From: Nitrosomonas sp. UBA6494
GTDB taxonomy: Bacteria; Pseudomonadota; Gammaproteobacteria; Burkholderiales; Nitrosomonadaceae
Assembly: GCA_002435335.1 (NCBI GenBank)
Contig: DJMI01000133.1
Location: 1-12,063, forward strand
Reading direction: 5' to 3'
DNA: 12,063 nt
Positions 1 through 7,309 of this stretch are shown here, piece by piece. How positions within the stretch are numbered: position 1 is the stretch's first letter; every line of letters starts with the position of its first letter. The notes beneath the pieces are model-generated. The model saw only the letters and a program-made list of their open reading frames with translations. It was not told the DNA's origin and searched no databases. A program made the translations under genes and the position numbers.

Positions 1-87
1 TGCTGAATGTCTAAACTTGAGTATTGCAACCATAAATCGACTTTAAAAATTCGATAGATTTAGGTTTGCGTTACATACTTGATTTCT

Positions 88-984
88 CTATTCTAATGCA
101 GTTTGCAAGCGATTTTCCAGCATGATCAATGCGCGCATATCCGTTTCCCATTCCTTCAATTTATCATGCGCGTGTCGGCGTTGGGCTGGCGATGTACTGT
201 TGTGCATGCGTGCGATAAAATCGCAAGTGTAATCGGCAAGTTTTATCTGGTATGCACGGTACTCAGGATCGTCGGATCGATAGGTGTGTGCGATCAATCG
301 ACGTAATGTAATTTCAGCTTGTTCAGTAGTGGTCGGTTCGGCGGCAAGTTGACGTAATGCCGATAAGGTTTCGCGTTGCCGCCGTTGTCTTTCTTTCATC
401 CATTCTTCCGGGTTAAACGGTGAAGTGTCGATACTTGCTGTAATTAGGCGTCGTTGCGTATCGTCGACTTTGCCGTAAAGATTTTTGATGCGCTTGACCG
501 TGCGCTTGATAGAAGCATGGCGACGCTCTTTGAGATCGGATTGCAGAAAATCTCTGCGAAGTTCGTCATTGCTTTTGGTATAGCGCTGCTCGAGATGTCG
601 CCACTGCGACTCGCCAAGACGCAGTACTACCGGCACACTCAATTGTGCGGCGTAATCAAATGCAGGTTCAATGATAGTCTGTATATCTTCCGACCAGCGA
701 CAAACTTGCTTGGATGTCAGCGTGCCATCGATCTGGCTGCGTACAGCGGCAAGCCAATCGGCATATTCCGGAAGTTGCGCGTTGCGATGCCAGACAAACC
801 ATTGCTGAATCGCTTGCTTGGCATGGGGTGTTTGCTCATTATTGAAATCGACATAACCATCGAGCCACCACCAAGCCAGCAACGGCGCATGATCGTAACC
901 TAAGCGCACTACGCTGCAACTGCTCAGCAACAGCAAAGCGGCAATCAAGATCGCAGCGCTGAGTCGGCGTCGCAAGGACATCAT
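88..984 (-). CDS. DUF6279-type predicted lipoprotein
   Basis: This 298-residue protein begins with a lipoprotein signal peptide: basic residues (RRR, 5-7), a hydrophobic stretch at about 9-20, and the lipobox L-S-S-C with the acylated cysteine at residue 23. Export and lipid anchoring, probably to the outer membrane, are inferred from this. The mature part opens with an aromatic patch (LLAWWWLDGYVDF, about 35-47) that I recognise as typical of the DUF6279 family. The rest looks helical and is rich in Arg, Lys and Glu, with no enzymatic motif visible. The family has no established function that I know of. It begins 15 nt after the VOC gene stop and is probably the last gene of the minus-strand transcription unit. 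Two ATG codons sit in tandem and no clear Shine-Dalgarno precedes them, so either may be used. I am confident of the coding region and lipoprotein status, moderately so of the family name. Confidence 0.82.
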   Translation of the reverse strand: MMSLRRRLSAAILIAALLLLSSCSVVRLGYDHAPLLAWWWLDGYVDFNNEQTPHAKQAIQQWFVWHRNAQLPEYADWLAAVRSQIDGTLTSKQVCRWSEDIQTIIEPAFDYAAQLSVPVVLRLGESQWRHLEQRYTKSNDELRRDFLQSDLKERRHASIKRTVKRIKNLYGKVDDTQRRLITASIDTSPFNPEEWMKERQRRQRETLSALRQLAAEPTTTEQAEITLRRLIAHTYRSDDPEYRAYQIKLADYTCDFIARMHNSTSPAQRRHAHDKLKEWETDMRALIMLENRLQTALE

Positions 985-999
985 TGTTACAAACGATAT

Positions 1000-1386
1000 T
1001 TAGCTGACAGGTTCGGGTTCGTCCGCCGCGAAATCCAATTCGACTTTAGCGCCGTCCGGATCATAGCAAAACAATTGCCAACTATTCGAACCCGGTAATC
1101 GTTTCAATTCGTACGGTATTTTGTGTCGCTTCAAGGCATCGGCAACCGCTTGTAAGTCGGTTGCTGTGAACGCCATATGATCGATCACGCCTGCGGCATG
1201 CACTGGCATCGGCCTGCCCGCCATAATATGCAAAATCGCGTGATTTCCAACATAAAGCCAGGCACCAGGAAATGCAAACGGCGGTCGATACCCCTCAGCC
1301 AATCCCAGCACGTTCACGTAAAAAGCCTTGCTTCGTTCCAGATCACTGCTTAACACGGTAAAGTGGTTCATGCTTTCGATGGTCAT
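1000..1386 (-). CDS. VOC (glyoxalase/bleomycin-resistance fold) family protein
   Basis: This is a 128-residue single-module vicinal-oxygen-chelate protein, probably cytoplasmic. The two beta-alpha-beta-beta-beta halves can be followed: one from the start (MNHFTVLSSDLERSKAFY) to about residue 57, the other from VIDHMAF (68-73) to KVELDF (114-119). The likely metal ligands are His8, His53, His70 and Glu116, matching the positions used in the glyoxalase I/dioxygenase superfamily. The phrase YDPDGAKVEL is characteristic of the fold. The substrate cannot be read from sequence; members include glyoxalase I, fosfomycin-resistance proteins and extradiol dioxygenases. The reading frame stays open upstream to 1617 inside der, but that part looks like der read in another frame. 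The ATG at 1386 has a good Shine-Dalgarno (AGGGAG, 9 nt spacing) and starts exactly at the domain. It lies 13 nt after der, so it is probably co-transcribed and perhaps translationally coupled. Confidence 0.88.
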   Translation of the reverse strand: MTIESMNHFTVLSSDLERSKAFYVNVLGLAEGYRPPFAFPGAWLYVGNHAILHIMAGRPMPVHAAGVIDHMAFTATDLQAVADALKRHKIPYELKRLPGSNSWQLFCYDPDGAKVELDFAADEPEPVS

Positions 1387-1395
1387 ATAAACAAT

Positions 1396-1402
1396 CTCCC
1401 TA
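1396..1402 (-). promoter_or_regulatory. Ribosome binding site of the VOC gene, overlapping the der stop codon
   Basis: On the minus strand the sequence reads TAGGGAG, in which TAG is the der stop codon and AGGGAG is a strong Shine-Dalgarno 9 nt before the ATG at 1386. It decides the start of the VOC gene against the longer open frame, and it suggests that ribosomes finishing der help initiate the next gene. Confidence 0.7.
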
Positions 1403-2803
1403 AGAGCTGCCGTATTTTTTGCGATTTCTGCGCCGCCGGTTATGGGCGCGACGCAATTCGTCTTCCGTCGGCGGTTCGGGTTTCTTGCCGGCATACGGAT
1501 TATGCCCAACTTTGAAATCAACCCGCAATGGTGTGCCCTGCAGTTTAAACGTTTCGCGAAAAGTGTTTTCCAAATAACGCCGGTAGCTATCGGATACATG
1601 CTCGAGCATACTGCCATGTACGATGATCAGTGGTGGATTGGAACCGCCTTGATGTGCGTAGCGCATTTTAGGTCTCGACATGCCACCGCGCGGCGGCGGG
1701 TGTTTCTCGATTGCCGCTATCAGTGCGCGCGTTAATTTAGGAGTTGGCAAATGCGCCATCGCCGCCGTATAGGCTTGATCGATCGAGGGCAGCAAATGCT
1801 TCATTCCGGTACCGTGCAGTGCAGAAATATAATGCAATTGCGCAAAACTGAGAAACGCCAGTTTACGATTTAGTTCCCGTTTAATCGAATCACGCTGATA
1901 ATCGTCCAATCCATCCCATTTGTTTACTGCAATCACCAGCGCACGTCCGGTTTCCAAAATAAAACCGGCGATATGCGCGTCTTGATCGGAAATCTCGTTA
2001 CGTGCATCCAGCACTAACACGACCACATTGGCATCTTCGATGGTTTGAAGTGTTTTAATCACCGAAAATTTCTCGACAGTTTCGTGCACTTGACCGCGGC
2101 GTCGTAAACCGGCCGTATCGATCAACGTGTATTGCTTGTTTTGATGCGTAAAATCAATATAAATGCTGTCACGCGTCGTACCTGGCTGATCGAATGCGAT
2201 GACCCGCTCTTCGCCGAGAAGGGTATTGATCAGCGTCGATTTGCCTACGTTAGGCCGCCCAACGATAGCAATTTTAGGGTGTTTGCTTTCAGGTTGCTCT
2301 TCCTCTGCTTCTGGAAATTCTGCCAGCGCATAGTCAGCGAGTTCTTGGATATTGTCACCATGCATCGCTGATATGGCACAAGGCTCCCCCAGACCAAGCT
2401 CGTAAAATTCCGCTGTAACTACCGCAGTCGCCATACCTTCGGTTTTATTCACCACCAGCAGGATTTTTTGTCCGGTTTTACGCAGTTGCTCGGCGATAAG
2501 CTTGTCGTGCGCAGTAACCCCTTGGCGTCCGTCGACAATGAACAACACTTTATCCGCTTCATCAATGGCTTGCAGCGTTTGTTTCGCCATTGCGTGCATG
2601 ATGCCATCTTTGACCACCGGCTCAAGTCCACCGGTATCCATCACTAAATAGGGTTTGTCACCCACTCTACCGGTACCGTAATGGCGATCCCGCGTTAATC
2701 CGGGCAGATCGGCTACAATGGCATCGCGAGTACGCGTCAACCGATTGAACAAGGTTGATTTGCCGACATTAGGTCGACCTACCAGAACGAGTGTGGGTTT
2801 CAT
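1400..2803 (-). CDS. der: Ribosome-assembly GTPase Der (EngA)
   Basis: Der is a tandem-GTPase factor needed for maturation of the 50S ribosomal subunit. Both G domains are visible in this 467-residue protein. The first has the P-loop GRPNVGKS (9-16), switch II DTGG (56-59), NKTE (119-122) and SAM (145-147). The second has the P-loop GRPNVGKS (182-189), DTAG (229-232), NKWD (294-297) and SAL (327-329). A KH-like C-terminal domain follows (about 355-435, including KMRYAHQGG), then a basic tail (RRAHNRRRRNRKK) typical of proteobacterial Der. All nucleotide-binding motifs are intact and the length is normal. It begins 61 nt after bamB with no obvious Shine-Dalgarno. The bamB-der adjacency is conserved in gamma- and betaproteobacteria. 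In many relatives hfq and hflX lie just downstream; here a VOC gene does. Confidence 0.98.
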   Translation of the reverse strand: MKPTLVLVGRPNVGKSTLFNRLTRTRDAIVADLPGLTRDRHYGTGRVGDKPYLVMDTGGLEPVVKDGIMHAMAKQTLQAIDEADKVLFIVDGRQGVTAHDKLIAEQLRKTGQKILLVVNKTEGMATAVVTAEFYELGLGEPCAISAMHGDNIQELADYALAEFPEAEEEQPESKHPKIAIVGRPNVGKSTLINTLLGEERVIAFDQPGTTRDSIYIDFTHQNKQYTLIDTAGLRRRGQVHETVEKFSVIKTLQTIEDANVVVLVLDARNEISDQDAHIAGFILETGRALVIAVNKWDGLDDYQRDSIKRELNRKLAFLSFAQLHYISALHGTGMKHLLPSIDQAYTAAMAHLPTPKLTRALIAAIEKHPPPRGGMSRPKMRYAHQGGSNPPLIIVHGSMLEHVSDSYRRYLENTFRETFKLQGTPLRVDFKVGHNPYAGKKPEPPTEDELRRAHNRRRRNRKKYGSS

Positions 2804-2864
2804 GATTTTTGGGTTATGGTGATGCTGCTGGATATTCTCAGTTTACTGCCAGGAATTGATGACA

Positions 2865-4121
2865 TCAAAATTGCGCGCTGAAAGCAAAGACACCACCTTT
2901 GGCAGTTTGCAACGCAAAACCGTCTAAAAATGGACTGGCTGCGCTTTTAACCAAAGTACCGTCGGTGGCCGCGCGAGCCAGTAATGCACCGTCGTAATTA
3001 CGCAGCAAATTCACATAACCTTGATCGTCCGCAACCACGATATATTGCCCTTTAATAATCGGCTTTGTTAGTTTTTTGCTGCCGAGCTTGCTTTGCTTCC
3101 ACATAGTAGCGCCACTAATCAAATCGTAGGCAACCACAACCCCTTTTTCCTCGGTTACGTAGACATAATCATTATCCATCGCCAATCCAACACTACTGGA
3201 GGATTCACGACTCCATATCGGTGTACCATCGTTAATGGCAAAACAAGCGACACGTCCCTGGTAGGCTACCGCACAAACAAAGCGGTTATTTACCTCCGGC
3301 GAGCTGGTAACATCGGTCATACGTTCCAATTCGGTTACTCCGCGTGGCTGCGAAACGGGCACTTCCCAACCAACATTGCCGTTTTGCTGGCTCAATGCCA
3401 CCAACTTTCCACCAGGGAAACCGGCAAACACACCACCGTGAGCAAGAGTTACTCCTGCAATGCTACGAACTGTCAGTGGCGGAGTTGCGCCCTGATAAAT
3501 CCATTTACGCTTACCGTCTATGGCATCCAAGCCAAAAATCCGGCCATCAACCGTCCTAACTACGACAATATTGTTTTGTACCTGCGGAGTACTTAAAATT
3601 TCGCTGGTAACCGAAGATTGCCATACCATATGACCGGAATCGTTATACGCAATCACTTCTCCTTTGAATGTTCCAAGAAGAATCAGACCATCTCCAACAC
3701 CAATCCCAGCAGAAAATTTGTTTTTGGTTTTGATTTGCCACAATTGTTTGCCTGTCGCCGCATCGTATTTAACCAGTGTTCCGCTTTCGTCGGCGGCATA
3801 AATTGCAACACTATCGGATCCGATGGTGAAAGCGGCCATTTCGTTCTCACCAAGTTTATTTTTCCATTTCAATGGAATCTTTTCAGCTGCCTTGAGCGCG
3901 GCAAGCTCTTCTTTTTCATAAACGATTACTTCTTCTTTTTCGAAGATGTCGGAAATTTGCGTACTCAGATCTTCTATGATACGCATGTCGAATGGATTCA
4001 AATGACTGGCGCAACCTGCCAGCGATAAGGCAAATAGTATTCCTAGAAATCCAATTCGCCTTAATCTGATAAAACTTAATAATACAATCACGTGATGGTT
4101 ATTCAGACTTACCCAAGCCAT
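2865..4121 (-). CDS. bamB: Outer-membrane assembly lipoprotein BamB
   Basis: BamB is the beta-propeller lipoprotein of the BAM complex and helps BamA insert beta-barrel proteins into the outer membrane. The protein has a lipobox L-A-G-C with the acylated cysteine at residue 37 of the 418-residue reading. It then carries repeated propeller blades of the PQQ-like type, each with a G-x-V-x-A-Y-D...G-x-x-x-W pattern: GTLVKYDAATGKQLW, GEVIAYNDSGHMVW, GRIFGLDAIDGKRKW, GKLVALSQQNGNVGW, GRVACFAINDGTPIW, GVVVAYDLISGATMW, and later weaker ones. The ATG at 4121 overlaps the end of yfgM by 23 nt and gives a long region before the lipobox. A GTG at 4091 would place the cysteine at residue 27, a more usual signal-peptide length. 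Neither has a strong Shine-Dalgarno, so the start is uncertain. The yfgM-bamB-der order is the classical one, which supports the assignment. Confidence 0.95.
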   Translation of the reverse strand: MAWVSLNNHHVIVLLSFIRLRRIGFLGILFALSLAGCASHLNPFDMRIIEDLSTQISDIFEKEEVIVYEKEELAALKAAEKIPLKWKNKLGENEMAAFTIGSDSVAIYAADESGTLVKYDAATGKQLWQIKTKNKFSAGIGVGDGLILLGTFKGEVIAYNDSGHMVWQSSVTSEILSTPQVQNNIVVVRTVDGRIFGLDAIDGKRKWIYQGATPPLTVRSIAGVTLAHGGVFAGFPGGKLVALSQQNGNVGWEVPVSQPRGVTELERMTDVTSSPEVNNRFVCAVAYQGRVACFAINDGTPIWSRESSSSVGLAMDNDYVYVTEEKGVVVAYDLISGATMWKQSKLGSKKLTKPIIKGQYIVVADDQGYVNLLRNYDGALLARAATDGTLVKSAASPFLDGFALQTAKGGVFAFSAQF

Positions 4122-4734
4122 CGAGCTTCATTTGTACGATGTTGTGATAATTGGTACCCCTACTTAATTTGTCGATTGCTGCTTGATAACTCAAGCGTGC
4201 TTCTGAGATTTTCTGTGCAGCTACTTGAATATCACCTTTGCGATCCAAAAATAAACCTGAAAAAGCTTCGTTGTGTCCAGCACTTAATATTCGCAAGGCT
4301 TCGTCGTGTTTTCCTTGATCCAATAAGATGCCCGATATTCTCAAACGGGCAATATCGTGCATTTCGGTTTCTTTCGCGTGATCAATTATCCATTGTAAGT
4401 GTTGGATCGCACGCTGCATATTGCCAGCTTCAACATCCGCTTGTGCGGCAAGCAAAGCAGCACGTGATGCATAGCCGCTTGAAGGATAGCCTTCGGTCAG
4501 CAATTGTGCCGCATCATTGATTTTATTGGCATCATTACTTGTCTGTACTTGTTTTAACAGCGCATACAAATCAGCCGCCTGTTGTGCTTGTTTTTGTTGA
4601 TAAAACTGCCACGCTTTGACAGCGCCTGCCGTCATCAGCGCAACAGTCAGCACAATAGTTATGGCATTGCCGTATCTTCCCCACCACGCTTTGAGTCCGT
4701 CAATTCTTTCTTGATCTTCATGCATATAAGCCAT
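4099..4734 (-). CDS. yfgM: YfgM family TPR-like membrane protein (periplasmic chaperone, ancillary SecYEG translocon subunit)
   Basis: This is a 211-residue inner-membrane protein with a short cytoplasmic N-terminus (MAYMHEDQERIDGLKAWWGRYG), one transmembrane helix at about 23-41, and a periplasmic alpha-helical region of tetratricopeptide-like repeats (about 50-205; for example the helices around 89-120 and 125-155). The N-terminal QERIDGLKAWWGRYG pattern is characteristic of the family. In E. coli YfgM associates with the SecYEG translocon and the chaperone PpiD and helps hand over envelope proteins. The same role here is by family and by position between hisS and bamB. The ATG is supported by a TAGGA Shine-Dalgarno with 6 nt spacing, in the 22 nt gap after hisS. 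The 3' end overlaps the longest reading of bamB. Confidence 0.93.
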   Translation of the reverse strand: MAYMHEDQERIDGLKAWWGRYGNAITIVLTVALMTAGAVKAWQFYQQKQAQQAADLYALLKQVQTSNDANKINDAAQLLTEGYPSSGYASRAALLAAQADVEAGNMQRAIQHLQWIIDHAKETEMHDIARLRISGILLDQGKHDEALRILSAGHNEAFSGLFLDRKGDIQVAAQKISEARLSYQAAIDKLSRGTNYHNIVQMKLDGLGKSE

Positions 4735-4740
4735 GGTATT

Positions 4741-4745
4741 TCCTA
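4741..4745 (-). promoter_or_regulatory. Ribosome binding site of yfgM
   Basis: The minus strand reads TAGGA 6 nt before the yfgM ATG at 4734. It is one of the few clear Shine-Dalgarno sequences in the cluster and fixes the yfgM start. Confidence 0.6.
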
Positions 4746-4756
4746 TCGATCCTGAG

Positions 4757-6043
4757 TTATTGTTGATTTGAATTTGCTTGCCGAATAATTTCTGTCACTT
4801 CATTTAATTTGAGTCTGGTCTGTTCTACCGCTTCACGGAGCGGTTTTAGGGTAACATCCTGTGCGTTATATTCATCATCGCCCAAAATGATAGCGAAGCG
4901 TGCTCCAGATGCATCCGCTTTTTTCATTTGCGATTTAAAACTTCCACCACTGCAATGTAAAACGACATCAAGTCCTTCATCACGTAAAAATTCGGCGCAC
5001 TGCCATGCATACCGCATTGCTTGCTCACCCTGATGCACGATATAAATATCCGCAGCGGGGGGATGAATAACGGTCCCACATTCTTGTATCAATGCCAGCA
5101 AACGCTCCACTCCCATCGCAAAACCGCATGCTGGCGCAGGTTTTCCACCTACTTGCTCGATTAATCCGTCATAGCGACCGCCTGCACAAACTGTTCCTTG
5201 CGCACCAAGCTTATCCGTCACCCACTCGAATACGGTGCGATTGTAATAATCCAAACCACGCACCAAGCGCAAGTTAATTTCAAAAGGAATGCCTTGCTCA
5301 CGCAGGATTTGTTGCAGCGTTTCAAAATGCACGCAGGACTCTTCATCTAAATCATCCATCAATTTGGGTGCATTCTCTATCAGCGCTTTCATCTGCGGGT
5401 TCTTACTGTCCAAGATTCGCAGCGGATTTGCATGCAATCGCCTCTGCGCATCTTCGTCCAGCATATCGCGATGCTGTTCAAAATATTTGACCAGCCGTGT
5501 ACGATGCAGCGCCCGTGTTTGCGCATTTCCCAACGTGCCGATTTCCAATCTTAACCCTGAAATACCCAATTTCTCCCATAGACGGGCGCACATCACAATT
5601 AACTCGGCGTCTATATCGGGGCCGGCAAATCCTAGCGCCTCCACGCCGACTTGATGAAATTGTCGATAACGACCTTTTTGCGGGCGTTCATGACGAAACA
5701 TTGGCCCCGAATAGTACAACCGCTGCGGTCCGTTGTATAACAAATTATGTTCGATCACAGCACGCACACACGATGCAGTACCTTCAGGACGCAGGGTAAG
5801 GCTGTCGTTGTTGAGATGATCGACGAAAGTGTACATCTCTTTTTCGACAATATCGGTGACTTCGCCGATCGAACGCACAAATAAATCGGTTTGCTCGACG
5901 ATAGGCGTACGGATATTGCGATAACCGTATGCAGCAAGCCAACGCTGTATTGTTTGTTCAAAAAATGCCCAGCGGTATGATTCGTCCGGAAGGATGTCGT
6001 TCATCCCTCTGATTGCTTTAACTGCCATAACTGCGTTGGTCAT
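4757..6043 (-). CDS. hisS: Histidine--tRNA ligase
   Basis: HisRS charges tRNA-His with histidine in the cytoplasm; it is a class IIa synthetase, normally a homodimer. The 428-residue protein shows the class II core: LRPEGT (84-89); motif 2, from FRHERPQ to RYRQFHQ (116-131); the histidine-specific RGLDYYNRTVFEW (262-274); and motif 3, GFAMGVERL (307-315). The C-terminal anticodon-binding domain runs from about 331 to 425. Length and motifs are normal. The ATG at 6043 shares one base with the ispG stop codon (TGATG), pointing to translational coupling. A second in-frame ATG at residue 6 (position 6028) is a possible alternative, since the conserved region begins there (VKAIRGMNDILP). Confidence 0.98.
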   Translation of the reverse strand: MTNAVMAVKAIRGMNDILPDESYRWAFFEQTIQRWLAAYGYRNIRTPIVEQTDLFVRSIGEVTDIVEKEMYTFVDHLNNDSLTLRPEGTASCVRAVIEHNLLYNGPQRLYYSGPMFRHERPQKGRYRQFHQVGVEALGFAGPDIDAELIVMCARLWEKLGISGLRLEIGTLGNAQTRALHRTRLVKYFEQHRDMLDEDAQRRLHANPLRILDSKNPQMKALIENAPKLMDDLDEESCVHFETLQQILREQGIPFEINLRLVRGLDYYNRTVFEWVTDKLGAQGTVCAGGRYDGLIEQVGGKPAPACGFAMGVERLLALIQECGTVIHPPAADIYIVHQGEQAMRYAWQCAEFLRDEGLDVVLHCSGGSFKSQMKKADASGARFAIILGDDEYNAQDVTLKPLREAVEQTRLKLNEVTEIIRQANSNQQ

Positions 6044-7281
6044 CAGCTCGCTTTTCTTGGGTATTTTTCACGAACGTAATTGTCGACGATCTGGCGGAAT
6101 TCGTTAGCAATGTTATCGCCTTTTAACGTTACGGTTTTTTGTCCGTCGACGAACACCGGCGCAACTGGTGTTTCACCGGAACCGGGCAAACTAATACCGA
6201 TATTGGCATGTTTACTTTCCCCGGGACCGTTGACCACACAGCCCATAACCGCTAAAGACATATTTTCGACACCCTCATACTGCTCGCGCCAATTAACCAT
6301 TTCGTCACGCACATAGGCTTGGATACTTTCCGCCAATTCTTGGAAGTAGGTGCTGGTAGTACGTCCGCAGCCGGGACAAGCTGCAACAAGCGGCACAAAC
6401 GCGCGTAAACCCATAGTTTGCAGAATTTCTTGGGCCACAATCACTTCACGCGACCTCGTACCACCTGGTTCCGGCGTAAGTGAAATACGGATGGTATCGC
6501 CGATACCTTCCTGCAATAACACAGCCAATGCCGCCGTAGACGCCACGATACCTTTAGATCCCATGCCGGCTTCGGTCAAACCAAGGTGCAATGCATAATC
6601 GCAACGCTTAGCCAATTCGCGATAAACCATGATTAAATCCTGCACCCCGCTCACTTTGCACGACATCACGATTTTGTTTCGTGGCAAGCCGATTTCTTCG
6701 GCTTTTCCGGCACTTTCTAGTGCAGAGGTAATCAACGCTTCGCGCATAACGTATTTGGCATCCTGCGGATCACTCGATGCGGCATTCTGATCCATGATGC
6801 GTGCCAGCATTTCAGGATCTAGGCTGCCCCAATTAACACCAATGCGTACCGGTTTGTCGTATTTACAGGCCGTTTCGATCAACGTAGCGAATTGCTCGTC
6901 GCGCTTCTTACCGTGACCAACATTGCCGGGATTAATACGAAACTTTGCCAGTGCTTGCGCACATTCCGGATAACTGGTCAGCAACTTATGACCGTTGAAA
7001 TGAAAATCGCCAACTAACGGTACGTGACACCCCATGACATCCAAACGCTCACGAATACCAGGTACAGACTTGGCTGCTTCCATGGAATTCACCGTGATAC
7101 GCACCAATTCAGATCCGGCGCGCGCCAGCTGAGCCACTTGTTCAGCGGTTGCGATTTCATCCACGGTATCCGTATTGGTCATCGATTGCACCACGACCGG
7201 CGCACCACCGCCCAGCATCACGGAACCCACTCGCACACCCACACTGGGTCTACGTATTATTGAAGCATTGCTCTCAGACAT
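6043..7281 (-). CDS. ispG: 4-hydroxy-3-methylbut-2-en-1-yl diphosphate synthase (GcpE)
   Basis: IspG is the [4Fe-4S] enzyme of the penultimate MEP-pathway step. It converts 2-C-methyl-D-erythritol 2,4-cyclodiphosphate to HMBPP, the precursor of isoprenoids such as ubiquinone and undecaprenyl phosphate. This 412-residue protein has an N-terminal TIM-barrel (about 10-270, with VQSMTNTDT at 31-39 and the FRINPGNVG strand at 114-122) and a C-terminal iron-sulfur domain. The cluster ligands are visible: Cys302 and Cys305 in CPGCGRTT, Cys348 in GCVVNGPGE, and Glu355 as the fourth position. At about 410 residues it is longer than the 372-residue E. coli enzyme and fits the betaproteobacterial form. 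It starts 28 nt after rodZ in an AT-rich gap with no obvious Shine-Dalgarno and overlaps hisS by one base. Confidence 0.98.
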   Translation of the reverse strand: MSESNASIIRRPSVGVRVGSVMLGGGAPVVVQSMTNTDTVDEIATAEQVAQLARAGSELVRITVNSMEAAKSVPGIRERLDVMGCHVPLVGDFHFNGHKLLTSYPECAQALAKFRINPGNVGHGKKRDEQFATLIETACKYDKPVRIGVNWGSLDPEMLARIMDQNAASSDPQDAKYVMREALITSALESAGKAEEIGLPRNKIVMSCKVSGVQDLIMVYRELAKRCDYALHLGLTEAGMGSKGIVASTAALAVLLQEGIGDTIRISLTPEPGGTRSREVIVAQEILQTMGLRAFVPLVAACPGCGRTTSTYFQELAESIQAYVRDEMVNWREQYEGVENMSLAVMGCVVNGPGESKHANIGISLPGSGETPVAPVFVDGQKTVTLKGDNIANEFRQIVDNYVREKYPRKAS

Positions 7282-7309
7282 AAATGATTATTATCAAATT
7301 AATTTAATT

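Noticed and set aside
1..87. Possible terminator after the DUF6279 gene (ATCGA...TCGAT near 36-55)
   Set aside because: The stem is only 5 bp with an AT-rich 10 nt loop and no clear following T-run on the minus strand; too weak to call.
454..903. 149-codon open frame on the plus strand opposite the DUF6279 lipoprotein gene
   Set aside because: It lies entirely antisense to a gene with a clear lipoprotein signal, has no ribosome site and shows no recognisable domain; it is a shadow frame.
1387..1617. 77-residue N-terminal extension of the VOC protein
   Set aside because: It overlaps der in another frame, has basic low-complexity content from the der tail, and the ATG at 1386 has a strong ribosome site and starts the domain exactly.
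2804..2864. Possible hairpin (CTGG...CCAG) or promoter in the bamB-der gap
   Set aside because: A 4 bp stem and poor -35/-10 matches are within chance expectation.
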